Shown here: in pieces, positions 52,101-62,037 of the stretch
Layout: each line of letters opens with the position of its first letter
Numbering within the stretch: position 1 is the first letter of the stretch
Origin: Hypomesus transpacificus
Taxonomy: Eukaryota; Chordata; Actinopteri; Osmeriformes; Osmeridae
Direction: 5' to 3'
DNA: 64,000 nt
NCBI RefSeq assembly: GCF_021917145.1
Contig: NC_061075.1
Coordinates: forward strand, 1,292,215-1,356,214
Program-made: the position numbers and the translations under genes
The notes under the pieces: generated by a model
The model's input: the letters and a program-made list of their open reading frames with translations, nothing else
Told to the model about the DNA's origin: nothing
The model's database searches: none

Positions 52101-55100
52101 GGTGGTCTCCTTCAGACTCCGCCTGCCCCAGTCGATCTTGTCCATGTCGGAGATGTACAGGGCGGTTGGGGCATCTTCTAGCTCCAAGATGATGTCTCTG
52201 CTCCGGCCGTTGGGGATCGACCGCTCTCCCTGCTCCTTGATATCCGCCGATGTGGTCTGAGGCTTGTGTTTGGGAGCGGTGAGGTTGTTCTGGTGATCCA
52301 CTGGGCCGTCGCTGACATCATCAGTAGGCGCCGTGTCTCCGCCCCCAGAAGCCCTCTGAGGCGTCCGGTCCTTCACACCTCCGCGTCTGGACTTCCTGTC
52401 AGCGGTGCTCGTCTTGGCGTCCTTGTCCGACAGGTCGTCCAAGAACGAGTCTTCGTCTTCCGTGGTGTCCACGTATACCTCAAACTTGTCGGGGAGGTGG
52501 GAGATCCTGTCGGGAGGGGCGAAGATGCCGTGGCGTTCCTCACACAGGAAGTACACCACGTGGTCGTACGTTCCGTTGTTGCTGCCTTCAGACTCGTCCA
52601 GCTCTACGCCCGCCCAAAACCCGTTAGCAAACTGTGTCTGACCTTTAAACCTGAGGGTCCCCGGCTGAACACTGCTGACCAACACCCGATCTCCAACGCT
52701 GAAGCTGGGCATCTCATCTACGCCCGGGAGGGAAGAGTTCTGGGAGAGGGAGTGTTTGGGGCTAAAAACGCCATCCTTGGCGTCTTCCTGCGAAACCACG
52801 GTTTGTTTCTGGAGGTCCAGCATCCTCCCAGACCGGTGGCTGTCGTTGGAAGTGTCCGAGTGTTGGCTGAACTCCTCCGATATGTCTCCCTTCCTGTCCT
52901 CTGAGCTGCTGTAGCGAGGGGACCCGGTCGGAGAACCCTCCACGGGCCTAACGGGTCCTGGGTGGCCAGGCGAGGAGGGCGAGGTGGGCTTGGAGCCGCG
53001 CTGGGCCCCCTCCCTGGGAGACGACTCCACGGAGGACTCAAAGTCTTCATGGTAACCGTCTGCCGAATGAGGAGAGGCCTCCGTGCCTTCAGCTGGAAGC
53101 TCTCTCTTAGAGGAGAGCTCTTTAGGGTCTGGGGACAGGGAGCGGTCACTAAGAGAAGATTCGGCGTCGAGAAGGTCGGGATCTCTGGGCTCCGTGGCGA
53201 CGGAAGGGGTTTTGTTAGCGAGGGACGTCCCAGATTTGATGACGTCATCAACGTCGGGGGAATCCCCTGGTTTCGGCCTCTCCTCCGCATGGAACCGGCT
53301 CGTTGGGGAATACCCCCGCTGGTTACCCCTGGAGGAGGCGAGTCTCTGTTCCAGGTTCATTTGGAAGAGACCTTCAGACGTGGAACGCTGAGAGCCCTCC
53401 ACTTCCAGTTCCTCCAGGACCTCGGACCTTTGGCTGGACACCGCGCCGCTCTCCCCCAGCTCGGTGCTTGGTTTCTGGGACGGCCCGCTCAGGTGCTGGG
53501 TGTCTCTGGACGGAGGCCTGGAGGCGGCCTGAGGGGAAAGCAGGTCTCTCGGGGCGTTGCTGTGCTCCGGGCTGCCGTAGACGGGGGTGGGGGTGACGGT
53601 AGGAGGGTCCTCGTCTGACAGCTCCTCAGGTAAAGAGGTGGATCTGCTGCGTCCAAGTGGGGTGAGGTCATCTGAGAAGAACCAGACAGGGTTGTTGACG
53701 CCTCGTGATGATGTCATTATAAATAAAGACGGTTGGCACGCACACAGATTACACATCAACCAGTCTACAAAGCCTTTACAACAAAAAAAGATTAGGGAAA
53801 TTGAAGTCAAGACAGGCCTTATCTTTCACAGAGAGATGACAACAATGAGATGACAAACACTCACCGTGCTCCGTAGGAGAATCACGGCCTATCTTCTCAG
53901 AGCCAGCCTTCCAACTTTGACTGGTTTCAGATCTACGAGGGAGAGAAAAATAACATCAACAAAAACCCTGACACAAAACCTGCATCAATATATACTTTCA
54001 AACTCAAACACAAACTCTGTTTGCAAACAAATAGCTTGTGGTCCTGGTTGTTCTGGATCAATCCAGCTGCTGGGCTCTGCTGGGCTGTACCTGTCTGGAG
54101 GTGGAGGTTTGACCCTGGGTCTCTCTGAGGCAGTGGGGACTTTAATCTGGGGCTTCGTGGCGTGGAGAGAGTCTGGCTCCTTGCTCAGCTCAGCCTCAGT
54201 CTTCTGGATGAAGTTGTTGTAGGACTGGAGGGGAAAAACACAAACAAAACGAGTTACTTCTCTAGTTTTATCTTCAGGCACACGGTTAACCCTCGGTGCA
54301 TGTCCCCAACAACAACAAACTACACAAAGACCCCCAACCAACTCATCATCCCAAAGACGAACACACATAAACATTAGATCTCCTCAGTCAAAACAGCACC
54401 CCCCGGCCTCATCCCCCCCCTGCCTCCACCCCCCCTGCCTCACCTCCAGCTGTTTGAGCAGGCTGGCCTCCTGGGCCTTCAGGCGCTCCTTGTGTCTCTT
54501 CTTCTGCTCCTTCTTCAGCTGGTTGACCATCGACTTGCGTTTCCGAAGCTCCTCCTTCAGCGCCCGGATCCGGCTCTCGATGTCACTCTGATCCCACACG
54601 GGCTCTGAGGAACCAGGCAGGAAGCAGGCGGTAAGCAGGCGGTAAGCACCCTCAGAATGCTAACTCCCAGGTCAGGCTGATTAGCAAAACCTAATCCAAC
54701 TTAGTGGTGCCACTATAAAATATGTTTTTCTCCCTCACATGAGGGAGGGGAGTGAGGGAGTGAAAGTATGCATTCTGTCAACAACACGTCCAAAGAACTT
54801 TGTTCAATCGCTCATGATTTTACCGTAAGTAAAACCACAAAGTCCATGCTACTTGGCCACCTGACAATACAAACGTTAATGACTGATCACAATATTGAGA
54901 AAAGAAGAGTCGATCGTACAGTCCTGGTTACATGTAACTGCTGCACAACCGAGTTAGCCTATCTAGTGCCACAGCAGAAGAGACCAAGCCCGGGGCTAGC
55001 TGTCTCCTGCCCCCATGCCCACGGCTAGCTGCCTCCAGCCCCATGCCCAGGGCTAGCTGTCTGTCCCGGTCCCATCCAACGTCTATAAAGCCGAACAATG

Positions 55101-57597
55101 GATTTTGGTGTTTCAAAACCCATTGACACTGTATGACTATGTTTAGCTTGTGTTCTGCTCCTCTCTCTTACCAACCGTCTCTGGAGGAGGGGATCCCTCT
55201 CTGAATTGCTCCTCCCAAGGTTTCTTCCATTTTTTCTCCCGGTGGGAGTTTTTCTGGGAGTTTTTCCTTGTCTTCCTTGAGGGTTTAGGTTGGTTGAGGG
55301 GCAGTTCTATGGGCGCATGTGAAGCCCTCTGTGACATGCTTGCGTGTAAAAAGGGCTATACAAATAAATTTGATTTGATTTGATTTGGTCTGCTGCCCCC
55401 ATGCCCAGGGCTAGCTGTCTGCTGCCCCATGCCCAGGGCTAGCTGCCTCCTGCCCCATGCCCAGGGCTAGCTGTCTGCTGCCCCCATGCCCAGGGCTAGC
55501 TGCCTCCTGCCCCATGCCCAGGGCTAGCTGTCTGCTGCCCCCATGCCCAGGGCTAGCTGCCTCCTGCCCCATGCCCAGGGCTAGCTGTCTGCTGCCCCCA
55601 TGCCCAGGGCTAGCTGCCTCCTGCCCCATGCCCAGGGCTAGCTGCCTCCAGGCCCCATGCCCAGGGCTAGCTGTCCCCTGCCCCATGCCCAGGGCTAGCT
55701 GTCTCCTGCCCCATGCCCAGGGCTAGCTGCCTCCAGGCCCCATGCCCAGGGCTAGCTGTCCCCTGCCCCATGCCCGGGGCTAGCTGTCTCCTCCCCCATG
55801 GCCAGGGAGAGGCAGGACTGTGTCCTCCAGTAACAGCACTAGGCAGGTAGGGTGTCAGGGAAGCGCTCACATTGTTTTTCTCCTGACCTAGCTTCACATT
55901 ATCCCCTCCCTCCTTCATCACCACAAGATATCTGTTCTAATCAACGGGATGATCAGAAAGCTAAGTGTGTGTGCAGAGCTGACTCACCGGTCTGGGCGGC
56001 GGAGGGGGTGTCCGGGGCCAGGGCCTGGCCAGGGGTCCGGGGGGAGGGGGGCAGCGTCCTCGCCCCGCTGGCCTCATGCAGCGCGGAGGAACCGGGGCTG
56101 CCTTCAGCTGGAGGAGACTAGAGAGAGCCACACAGGAAGAGGAGGAGGGGTGAGCCTGAGTGTGTGTGTGCGTTTGGCTATATCAGATTCATAATGACGA
56201 TCTATCAGCGCTATAACAGCCCGGTGGGCCTCTGTGTTGTGGAGTGCCCAGACATGGCAGGTCACGGGTGCTTCTGACTCAGACAGGAGGGTGAACAAGC
56301 TGACCCCCTAATCATTTGTGAAGGAACTCTCAAGACTTTCAGAAGGTCTTCCTAGTTTCCCTCTCATTCACACACAACAGAACCACAGTCCGCTCGTACA
56401 AGTCTCTGCAGTAGTTTTGACCTTTCAGAAAGAACACGCTTTTCCCGACCAGCATCAACTAGACGAACACTACAACAGAGGCCTGGGTGTACAGCAGGAG
56501 GAGGCCTGGGTGTACAGCAGGAGGAGGGGGGAGGCCTGGTCAAAGTCTCAGCTGGGGGAGCCCACACAAAGGGCCTTTATTCACAACACTGTTCCGGCCG
56601 GGGGCAGAACACAGTCACTGAGCCCGCGTTAGAGGTGGGGTCTCCAGGCAAGGCCCGGATCACTGATCACTCTCTGTTCTAACATCTTTAACGTGCCCCA
56701 AGATCAGGGCAGGAGGGCAGCATGAGGGTTCAGATCAGACCTGGGACCCCACAACGGGACGCCTTGATGTCGCCTGACAACTGACAGAACTGGACAGTTT
56801 TGACCGTTTAGGAGACCGGTGAACGTCTACGTTTGAGCCCGTACTGAGGTCTGTGCCAGGGGTTAGGTTCTTACCCTCTGGTGGGGCGAGTGGGGGATGG
56901 AGTCAAAGTCCTGGGAGTAGCTAGCCGGGCTATTGTGGGTGGAGCCGGAGGGAGGGTGGGAGCCGGGGAACTCGGTGTGCACGCTGGACTCTGTAGGCAC
57001 TGGAGAGGACTCTCCCACACTCACAACACCTGAGAGAGAGAGACACAGAGAGACACAGAGAGAGAGAGACACAAAGAGAGAGATAGACAGAGAGAGAGAG
57101 ACACAAAGAGAGAGGGACACAAAGAGAGACAGAGAGAGAGAGACACAGAGAGAGAGAGACAGAGAGACACAGAGAGACACAGAGAGAGAGACACAAAGAG
57201 AGAGAGAGACACAAAGAGAGAGAGACAGAAAGACACAGAGAGAGAGAGACACAAAGAGGAGAGAGACAGAGAGAGACAAAGAAACAGAGAGAAAGAGAGA
57301 GAGCGAAACATCAGATTCAGGAAAGCACATGGCTCACACCTGAGGACTGAGGTCATGCCGTCATGTTGAGGGAAAGGAGACGTCTCCTCACCTCTCTCCC
57401 TGGAAGCCCTGCCCCCAGCGGGGGTGGAGCCCTCGCCCTCCTGGCCCCGGGGCGTGTGGCGGTCCCAGGACTCCAGGGCCTCCCTCTCCATCCTGCGGAC
57501 CTCAGCCTCTTCCTGGTCCAGACGCTGCTTCCACTCCAGCAGGTCCTCAGCATGACGACGTCTCTGCATCAACTGCTGCTCTCGCTTAGTCAGGAAC
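48990..57597 (-). CDS. cep350: CEP350 C-terminal part (11 exons, ~1,224 residues; 5' part absent)
   Basis: Centrosomal protein of 350 kDa: a large centrosome/microtubule scaffold that works with FOP (FGFR1OP) and CAP350-dependent microtubule anchoring. Exons from 5' to 3': 57392-57597, 56875-57029, 55988-56117, 54444-54604, 54091-54224, 53865-53932, 51792-53671, 50640-51143, 50117-50263, 49583-49705, 48990-49157; all phases join. Seen: coiled coils (LTKREQQLMQRRRHAEDLLE; RIRALKEELRKRKS), a Ser-rich disordered region, a CAP-Gly domain (about 52480-52710) with GFWAGVELD and GSNNGTYD in place of the usual GKNDG, as in human CEP350 (GNNNG), and the tail VHELHEEEAQWVSYDEDEL. Human CEP350 has 3,117 residues, so about 1,890 are missing. 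The first exon here needs two more upstream bases, yet a LINE, a gap and an opposite-strand collagen gene follow. Confidence 0.95.
49158..49582 (-). other. cep350: CEP350 intron (last)
   Basis: A 425-bp AT-rich intron, nothing else seen. Confidence 0.8.
49583..49705 (-). CDS. cep350: CEP350 penultimate exon
   Basis: Acceptor GTGCTAG before 49705, donor GTAAGG. Encodes EFIATEVLKLYGLKKDKNQK through KKRDRVDHVL. Confidence 0.94.
49706..50116 (-). other. cep350: CEP350 intron with SINE
   Basis: A 411-bp intron nearly half filled by SINE copy 2, which ends within about 10 bases of the GTGTGT donor. Confidence 0.85.
49920..50107 (+). mobile_element. tRNA-derived SINE (copy 2)
   Basis: Head GTCAGATGGCTGAGCGGTTA (A box) and GGTTCGATTCC (B box), then GTGTCCTTGGGCAAGGCAC and tail AAGAGCGTCTGCTAAATGAC with TAAATG repeats. 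Opposite orientation to copy 1 and to CEP350. It lacks an anticodon-arm tRNA fold expected of a functional gene and is not a tRNA. Confidence 0.85.
50117..50263 (-). CDS. cep350: CEP350 exon (AVYDLTWEI)
   Basis: Acceptor CTCTGCAG before 50263, donor GTGTGT. Encodes AVYDLTWEIIQEIYAEDPNA through TPGNVTNVQ; a strongly conserved segment near the CEP350 C-terminus. Confidence 0.95.
50264..50639 (-). other. cep350: CEP350 intron with retroelement tail
   Basis: A 376-bp intron. On the plus strand, GAAATGCGCTATATAAATAA and TTTGATTTGATT (50447-50482) match the 3' tails of teleost non-LTR elements. Confidence 0.75.
50447..50482 (+). mobile_element. Non-LTR retroelement 3' tail fragment
   Basis: GCGCTATATAAATAAAGTTT followed by GATTTGATT repeats; the same tail type ends the element at 55151-55384. 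Confidence 0.55.
50640..51143 (-). CDS. cep350: CEP350 exon (504 nt)
   Basis: Acceptor GTGTAG before 51143, donor GTAACG. Encodes ESPVLGASGQEELARRLAEL, a charged QRQKQREEEEE segment, a Pro-rich TPPRPELPLPPKLPEQP segment and conserved LVHAAIQEIWQGCG and AIRSYRR. Confidence 0.94.
51144..51791 (-). other. cep350: CEP350 intron
   Basis: A 648-bp intron without recognised features; short (TTG)n near 51721-51739. Confidence 0.8.
51792..53671 (-). CDS. cep350: CEP350 large exon with CAP-Gly domain (1,880 nt)
   Basis: Acceptor TTCTCAG before 53671, donor GTGAGT. The frame runs without a stop. The first two thirds is Ser/Pro/Glu-rich, probably disordered. The CAP-Gly domain lies at about 52480-52710 and starts VGDRVLVSSVQPGTLRFKG, with GFWAGVELDESEGSNNGTYD. 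The last part includes PTALYISDMDKIDWGRRSLK. Ends PELCNRP. Confidence 0.96.
53865..53932 (-). CDS. cep350: CEP350 small exon (68 nt)
   Basis: Acceptor CTCGTAG before 53932, donor GTGAGT. Encodes SETSQSWKAGSEKIGRDSPT and EH plus one base; phase fits both neighbours. Confidence 0.88.
54091..54224 (-). CDS. cep350: CEP350 exon (SYNNFIQKTEAEL)
   Basis: Acceptor CCCTCCAG before 54224, donor GTACAG. Encodes SYNNFIQKTEAELSKEPDSL through RVKPPPPD. Confidence 0.94.
54444..54604 (-). CDS. cep350: CEP350 exon (coiled coil)
   Basis: Acceptor TTCCTCAG before 54604, donor GTGAGG. Encodes PVWDQSDIESRIRALKEELR through KAQEASLLKQLE, a Lys/Glu-rich coiled coil. Confidence 0.95.
54983..55800. repeat. CCCATGCCCAGGGCTAGCTG minisatellite, split by an insertion
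   Basis: Units of about 27-29 bp (CCCATGCCCAGGGCTAGCTG + TCTCCTGC or CCTCCTGC). Three units lie at 54983-55067 and about fifteen at 55391-55800. The stretch between is another repeat (55151-55384) plus ~80 bases of unique sequence. Confidence 0.93.
55151..55384 (+). mobile_element. Teleost non-LTR-type repeat element fragment
   Basis: Plus-strand sequence runs from TTCTGCTCCTCTCTCTTACC through AAGGTTTCTTCC, GGGAGTTTTTCCTTGTCTTC, GAGGGTTTAGGTTGG, TGTGAAGCCCTCTGTGACAT to GGGCTATACAAATAAATTTG and repeated ATTTG. This is a common teleost interspersed repeat ending in an AT-rich tandem tail. It is inserted in a minisatellite. Confidence 0.75.
55988..56117 (-). CDS. cep350: CEP350 exon
   Basis: Acceptor CTCTCTAG before 56117, donor GTGAGT. 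Encodes SPPAEGSPGSSALHEASGAR through TPSAAQT plus one base; low-complexity Pro/Ser segment, identity supported mainly by phase and position. Confidence 0.85.
56118..56874 (-). other. cep350: CEP350 intron
   Basis: A 757-bp intron; two copies of AGGCCTGGGTGTACAGCAGG near 56480-56530, otherwise nothing. Confidence 0.75.
56875..57029 (-). CDS. cep350: CEP350 exon
   Basis: Acceptor CTCTCAG before 57029, donor GTAAGA. Encodes VVSVGESSPVPTESSVHTEF through SQDFDSIPHSPHQR; phase fits the preceding and following exons. Confidence 0.9.
57030..57310. repeat. (GAGAGACACA)n tract before a CEP350 acceptor
   Basis: About 280 bases of GAGAGAGACACAAAGAGA repeats on the plus strand; on the transcript it is a CT/TG-rich stretch directly upstream of the acceptor at 57029. 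Confidence 0.95.
57392..57597 (-). CDS. cep350: CEP350 most 5' exon in window
   Basis: Acceptor CCCTCCAG before 57597, donor GTGAGG. Starts with one base completing a codon, then FLTKREQQLMQRRRHAEDLL, WKQRLDQEEAEVRRMEREAL to GRASRER plus one base: a coiled-coil segment. Two bases of the first codon must come from an exon not found in the window. Confidence 0.93.
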
Positions 57598-57762
57598 CTG
57601 GAGGGGGGGGGGGGGGAGGGAGCGAGGGGGGGGGGGGGAGGGAGCGAGGAGTGGGGGGGAGGGAGGGAGGGGGGGGGAGGGAGGGAGGGGGGGGGGGGAG
57701 GGAGGAGTGGGGGGGAGGGAGGGAGGGGGGGGGAGGGAGGGAGGGGGGGGGAGAGACAAGAG
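57598..57762. repeat. GGGAGGGAGGGGGGG low-complexity tract
   Basis: Plus-strand G runs with GAGG/GAGCGAGG motifs next to the acceptor at 57597; C-rich pyrimidine on the transcript. Confidence 0.9.
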
Positions 57763-58511
57763 GAGGAAAGATACATACCAGAAGAGGGCACAGTCAGCAT
57801 TAGGACGGTTGGAAGCACATGCTAGACCACTCCATAACCCACCAACCCACAGCAAAGTCAAAATCACAGACATGCACATACACACTACACACACACACAC
57901 TCACCCACACCCATGTGCACGCACACACACACCTCTTCCAAACCATGCTTATATCAACAGACATGGTTTCACTTTTATGGTGCAAAAAAAGTCCCCTTCA
58001 AACTCCCTCCCTCGACAACCAGGGTATCCAGGCAACCAGGGCATCCAGGCAACACCACATTGATACCAAGAGCCTGTTCCATTAAAAAGTTCCTTATACA
58101 GTAAACCCTCTTCTTGGAACAGGCCCCCGGTGTGAAATCAACAACCTGGTACCCATCATGCACCGGGTCTGACCCCAGCAAGGTCAGAGGTCACGCACAC
58201 ATCAAACACTTCCCAAGGCATCCCCTAGTGTAATCTGGTCTCTACAGGTGTCACCTCTGACAGGTGTCACCTCTGTATGATGACACTTACTACCATCCAC
58301 AAATAAACCTCCATTCAACAGCTAAACAAACAAACCAGATGAATGAATACACCAGTATCTCCCGTAAAGGACTTGCTGTTTATACACAGCCAGGGTAGGC
58401 AGGCCTTAGCCGTGTGAGTTAAGAGCAACCGCTCAGCTACCGTAACGTGAAGGTATTTAGCTGCTCATCCAATTCCAAGGCTGTTTTGTTCTGGAAGGGC
58501 CTAATTCATGC
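57763..58511. other. CEP350 upstream intron / flank
   Basis: No exon recognised on either strand. Contains a (CA)n stretch (57885-57932) and AGGCAACCAGGGCATCCAGG repeats near 58018-58050. Confidence 0.6.
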
Positions 58512-61502
58512 CCCTCCTTGAGTCACCACCTTACCGCGGTGGAGGGGTTTGCGTGTCCTAGTGATCCTGGAAGCTATGTTGTCGGGGGCTTCATGCCCCT
58601 GGTAGGGTCACCCAAGGCAAACAGGTTCCAGGTGAAAGACCAGACAAAGAGTGGCTCAAAAAACCAACCATGAAGAAATACAACAATGGTTCTCAGTTGC
58701 CCCTGCCCGGAAGCGGGTCACCGGGGCCCCCCCCTGGAGCCAGGCCCGGGGGTGGGGCTCGATGGCGAGCGCCTGGTGGCCGGGCCTTTTCCCATGGGGC
58801 CCGGTCGGGCACAGCCCGAAGAGACAACGTGGGACCCTCTTCCAGTGGGCTCACCATCCGCAGGAGGGGTCATGGGGGTCGGGTGCAGTGTGAGACGGGC
58901 GGCGGCCGAAGGCGGGGGCCTTGGCGGTCCGATCCTCGGCTGCAAAAGTTAGCTTTAGGGACGTGGAACGTCACCTCGCTGGCGGGAAAGGAGCCTGAGC
59001 TGGTGCGCGAGGTAGAGAGTTTCCGGCTAGATATAGTCGGCCTCGCCTCGACGCACAGCGTGGGCTCCGGAACCAGTCTCCTTGAGAGGGGCTGGACTCT
59101 CTTCCACTCTGGAGTTGCCCTTGGTGAGAGGCGTCGAGCTGGGGTGGGAATACTGGTTTCCCCTCGGTTCGGCGCCTGTACATTGGGGTTCACCCCGGTG
59201 GACGAGAGGGTAGCCTCCCTCCGCCTTCGGGTGGGGGGACGGGTCCTCACTGTCGTTTGTGCTTATGCACCAAACGGCAGCTCAGAGTACCCACCCTTTT
59301 TGGAGTCTCTGGGGGGGGTGCTGGAAAGCGCTCCTCCTGGGGATTCCCTCGTCCTCCTGGGGGACTTCAATGCTCATGTGGGCAATGACAGTGAGACCTG
59401 GAGGGGCGTGATTGGGAGGAACGGCCCCCCCGATCTGAACCCGAGTGGTGTTTTGTTGTTGGACTTCTGTGCTAGACACGGTTTGTCCATAACGAACACC
59501 ATGTTCAAGCATAAGGGTGTCCATATGTGCACCTGGCACCAGGACACCCGAGGTCTCAGTTCGATGATCGACTTTGTAGTCGTGTCATCGGACTTGGGGC
59601 CGCATGTCTTGGACACTCGGGTGAGGAGAGGGGCGGAGCTGTCAACTGATCACCACCTGGTGGTGAGTTGGCTTCGATGGTGGGGGAGGACGCCGGTCAG
59701 GCCTGGCAGGCCCAAACGTAATGTGAGGGTCTGCTGGGAACGTCTGGCGGAACCCTCTGTCAGAAGGAGCTTCAACTCCCACCTCCGGGAGAGCTTCGAT
59801 CATGTCTCGGGGGGGGCCGGGGACATTGAGTCCGAATGGGCCATGTTCCGGGCCTCCATTGTTGAAGCGGCTGACCGGAGCTGCGGCCGCAGGGCGGTCG
59901 GTGCATGTCGCGGCGGTAACCCTCGGACCCGGTGGTGGACTCCGGAGGTGAGGGATGCCGTCAAGCTGAAGAAGGAGGCCTATCGGACTTTATTGGCTGG
60001 TAGGACTCCAGAGGCAGCTGATGTGTACCGGCAGGCCAAGCGGAACGCGGCTTTGGCGGTCGCGGAGGCAAAAACCCGGGCATGGGAGGAGTTCGGCGAG
60101 GCCATGGAGAATGACTTCCGAACGGCTTCAAAAAGGTTCTGGACCACCATCCGGCGGCTCAGGAGGGGGAAGCAGTGCTCTGTCAACACTGTATACGGTG
60201 GGGATGGTGCGCTGCTGACCTCGACGGGGGACGTCCTGGATCGGTGGAAGGAATACTTCGAAGACCTCCTTAATTCCACCAACACGCTTTCCGACGTGGA
60301 GGCAGAGTCTGGGGACATCGGGGGGGGCCCTTCTATCTCTGGGGCTGAGGTCGCCGAGGTGGTTGAAAAGCTCCGCGGTGGCAGGGCCCCTGGGGTGGAT
60401 GAGGTCCGCCCGGAGTTCCTTAAGGCTCTGGATGTTGTAGGGCTGTCTTGGTTGACACGACTCTGCAACATCGCGTGGACATCGGGGACAGTGCCTCTGG
60501 ACTGGCAGACCGGGGTGGTGGTTCCCCTCTTTAAAAAGGGGGACCGGAGGGTGTGCTCCAACTTTAGGGGGATCACACTCCTCAGCCTCCCTGGGAAAGT
60601 CTATTCAGGGGTCCTGGAGAGGAGGGTCCGTCGGATTGTCGAACCTCGGATTCAGGAGGAGCAATGTGGTTTTCGTCCTGGCCGTGGAACAGTGGACCAG
60701 CTTTATACCCTCCGCGGAGTCCTGGAGGGTACATGGGAGTTCGCCCAACCAGTCTACACATGTTTTGTGGATTTGGAAAAGGCGTTCGACCGGGTCCCTC
60801 GGGGGCTCATGTGGGGGGTGCTCCGAGAGTACGGGGTACCGGATTTCCTGATCGGGGCTGTCCGGTCCCTGTACGACCGGTGCCAGAGTTTGGTCCGCAT
60901 TGCCGGTAGTAAGTCGAACTTGTTTCCGGTGAGGGTTGGACTCCGCCAGGGCTGCCCTATGTCACCGATTCTGTTCATTACCTATATGGACAGAATTTCT
61001 AGGCGCAGCCAGGGTGTTGAGGGGGTCCGGTTTGGTGACCTCAGGATCGGGTCGCTGCTTTTTGCGGATGATGTGGTCCTGTTGGCTTCATCGGGCCGTG
61101 ACCTTCAGCTCTCACTGGAGCGGTTCGCAACCGAATGTGAAGCGGCTGGGATGCGAATCAGCACCTCCAAATCTGAGGCCATGGTAATCGACCGGAAAAG
61201 GGTGGAGTGCCATCTCCGGGTCGGGGAGGAGATCCTGAACCAAGCGGAGGAGTTCAAGTATCTCGGGGTCTTGTTCACGAGTGAGGGAAGAATGGAGCGC
61301 GAGGTCGACAGGCGGATCGGTGCGGCGTCCGCAGTGATGCGGGCTCTGCATCGGTCCGTCGTGGTGAAGAAGGAGCTGAGTCGAAAGGCGAAGCTCTCTA
61401 TTTACCAGTCGATCTACGTTCCTACCCTCACCTATGGTCACGAACTATGGGTAGTGACCGAAAGAACGAGATCGCGAATACAAGCGGCCGAAATGAGCTT
61501 TC
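58512..61502 (+). mobile_element. Non-LTR retrotransposon (LINE), 3' end hidden by gap
   Basis: A 5' leader begins near GAGTCACCACCTTACCGCGG, characteristic of an abundant teleost LINE family. It is followed by one long open frame for endonuclease plus reverse transcriptase. The 3' third is lost in the N run. Orientation is opposite to CEP350 and the same as the collagen exons. Clade (RTE-, L2- or related APE type) is not assigned. Confidence 0.9.
58670..61502 (+). CDS. LINE ORF: APE endonuclease - reverse transcriptase (partial)
   Basis: Encodes a retrotransposon polyprotein that nicks target DNA and copies its RNA in situ. About 944 codons are open from ATG 58670 to the gap with no stop or frameshift. 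Order: a basic Gly/Pro/Arg-rich N-terminus (1-95); AP-endonuclease with [27 protein letters not shown] and [16 protein letters not shown] (about 96-345), the catalytic N, D and DHH positions present; reverse transcriptase with [51 protein letters not shown] and [12 protein letters not shown] (FADD at 798-801); a thumb-like region ending IQAAEMSF at the gap. Sequence beyond is N only. The intact frame suggests a young insertion. Confidence 0.92.
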
Positions 61503-62002
61503 NNNNNNNNNNNNNNNNNNNNNNNNNNNNNNNNNNNNNNNNNNNNNNNNNNNNNNNNNNNNNNNNNNNNNNNNNNNNNNNNNNNNNNNNNNNNNNNNNN
61601 NNNNNNNNNNNNNNNNNNNNNNNNNNNNNNNNNNNNNNNNNNNNNNNNNNNNNNNNNNNNNNNNNNNNNNNNNNNNNNNNNNNNNNNNNNNNNNNNNNNN
61701 NNNNNNNNNNNNNNNNNNNNNNNNNNNNNNNNNNNNNNNNNNNNNNNNNNNNNNNNNNNNNNNNNNNNNNNNNNNNNNNNNNNNNNNNNNNNNNNNNNNN
61801 NNNNNNNNNNNNNNNNNNNNNNNNNNNNNNNNNNNNNNNNNNNNNNNNNNNNNNNNNNNNNNNNNNNNNNNNNNNNNNNNNNNNNNNNNNNNNNNNNNNN
61901 NNNNNNNNNNNNNNNNNNNNNNNNNNNNNNNNNNNNNNNNNNNNNNNNNNNNNNNNNNNNNNNNNNNNNNNNNNNNNNNNNNNNNNNNNNNNNNNNNNNN
62001 NN
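61503..62002. other. Assembly gap of exactly 500 N
   Basis: A run of 500 Ns, the usual placeholder for a gap of unknown size. It joins a LINE to a collagen exon; any frame drawn through it is an artefact. Confidence 0.98.
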
Positions 62003-62037
62003 GTCCAGCTGGTCTTCCAGGAAACCATGGGCTGAAG
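62003..62037 (+). CDS. Collagen exon (5' side in gap)
   Basis: Encodes GPAGLPGNHGLK (first base in the gap), donor GTATGG. Confidence 0.8.

Larger units (their letters stand above)
54605..55987 (-). other. cep350: CEP350 intron with split minisatellite
   Basis: A 1.4-kb intron. It contains a CCCATGCCCAGGGCTAGCTG minisatellite interrupted by a retroelement-tail insertion. Confidence 0.8.

Noticed and set aside
53672..53810. Extension of the large CEP350 exon upstream to 53810
   Set aside because: The open frame passes the TTCTCAG acceptor at 53671, and the phase-matched upstream exon lies at 53865-53932.
58670..62035. Single 1,121-codon frame joining LINE and collagen
   Set aside because: It passes through 500 Ns; the two ends belong to different genes.
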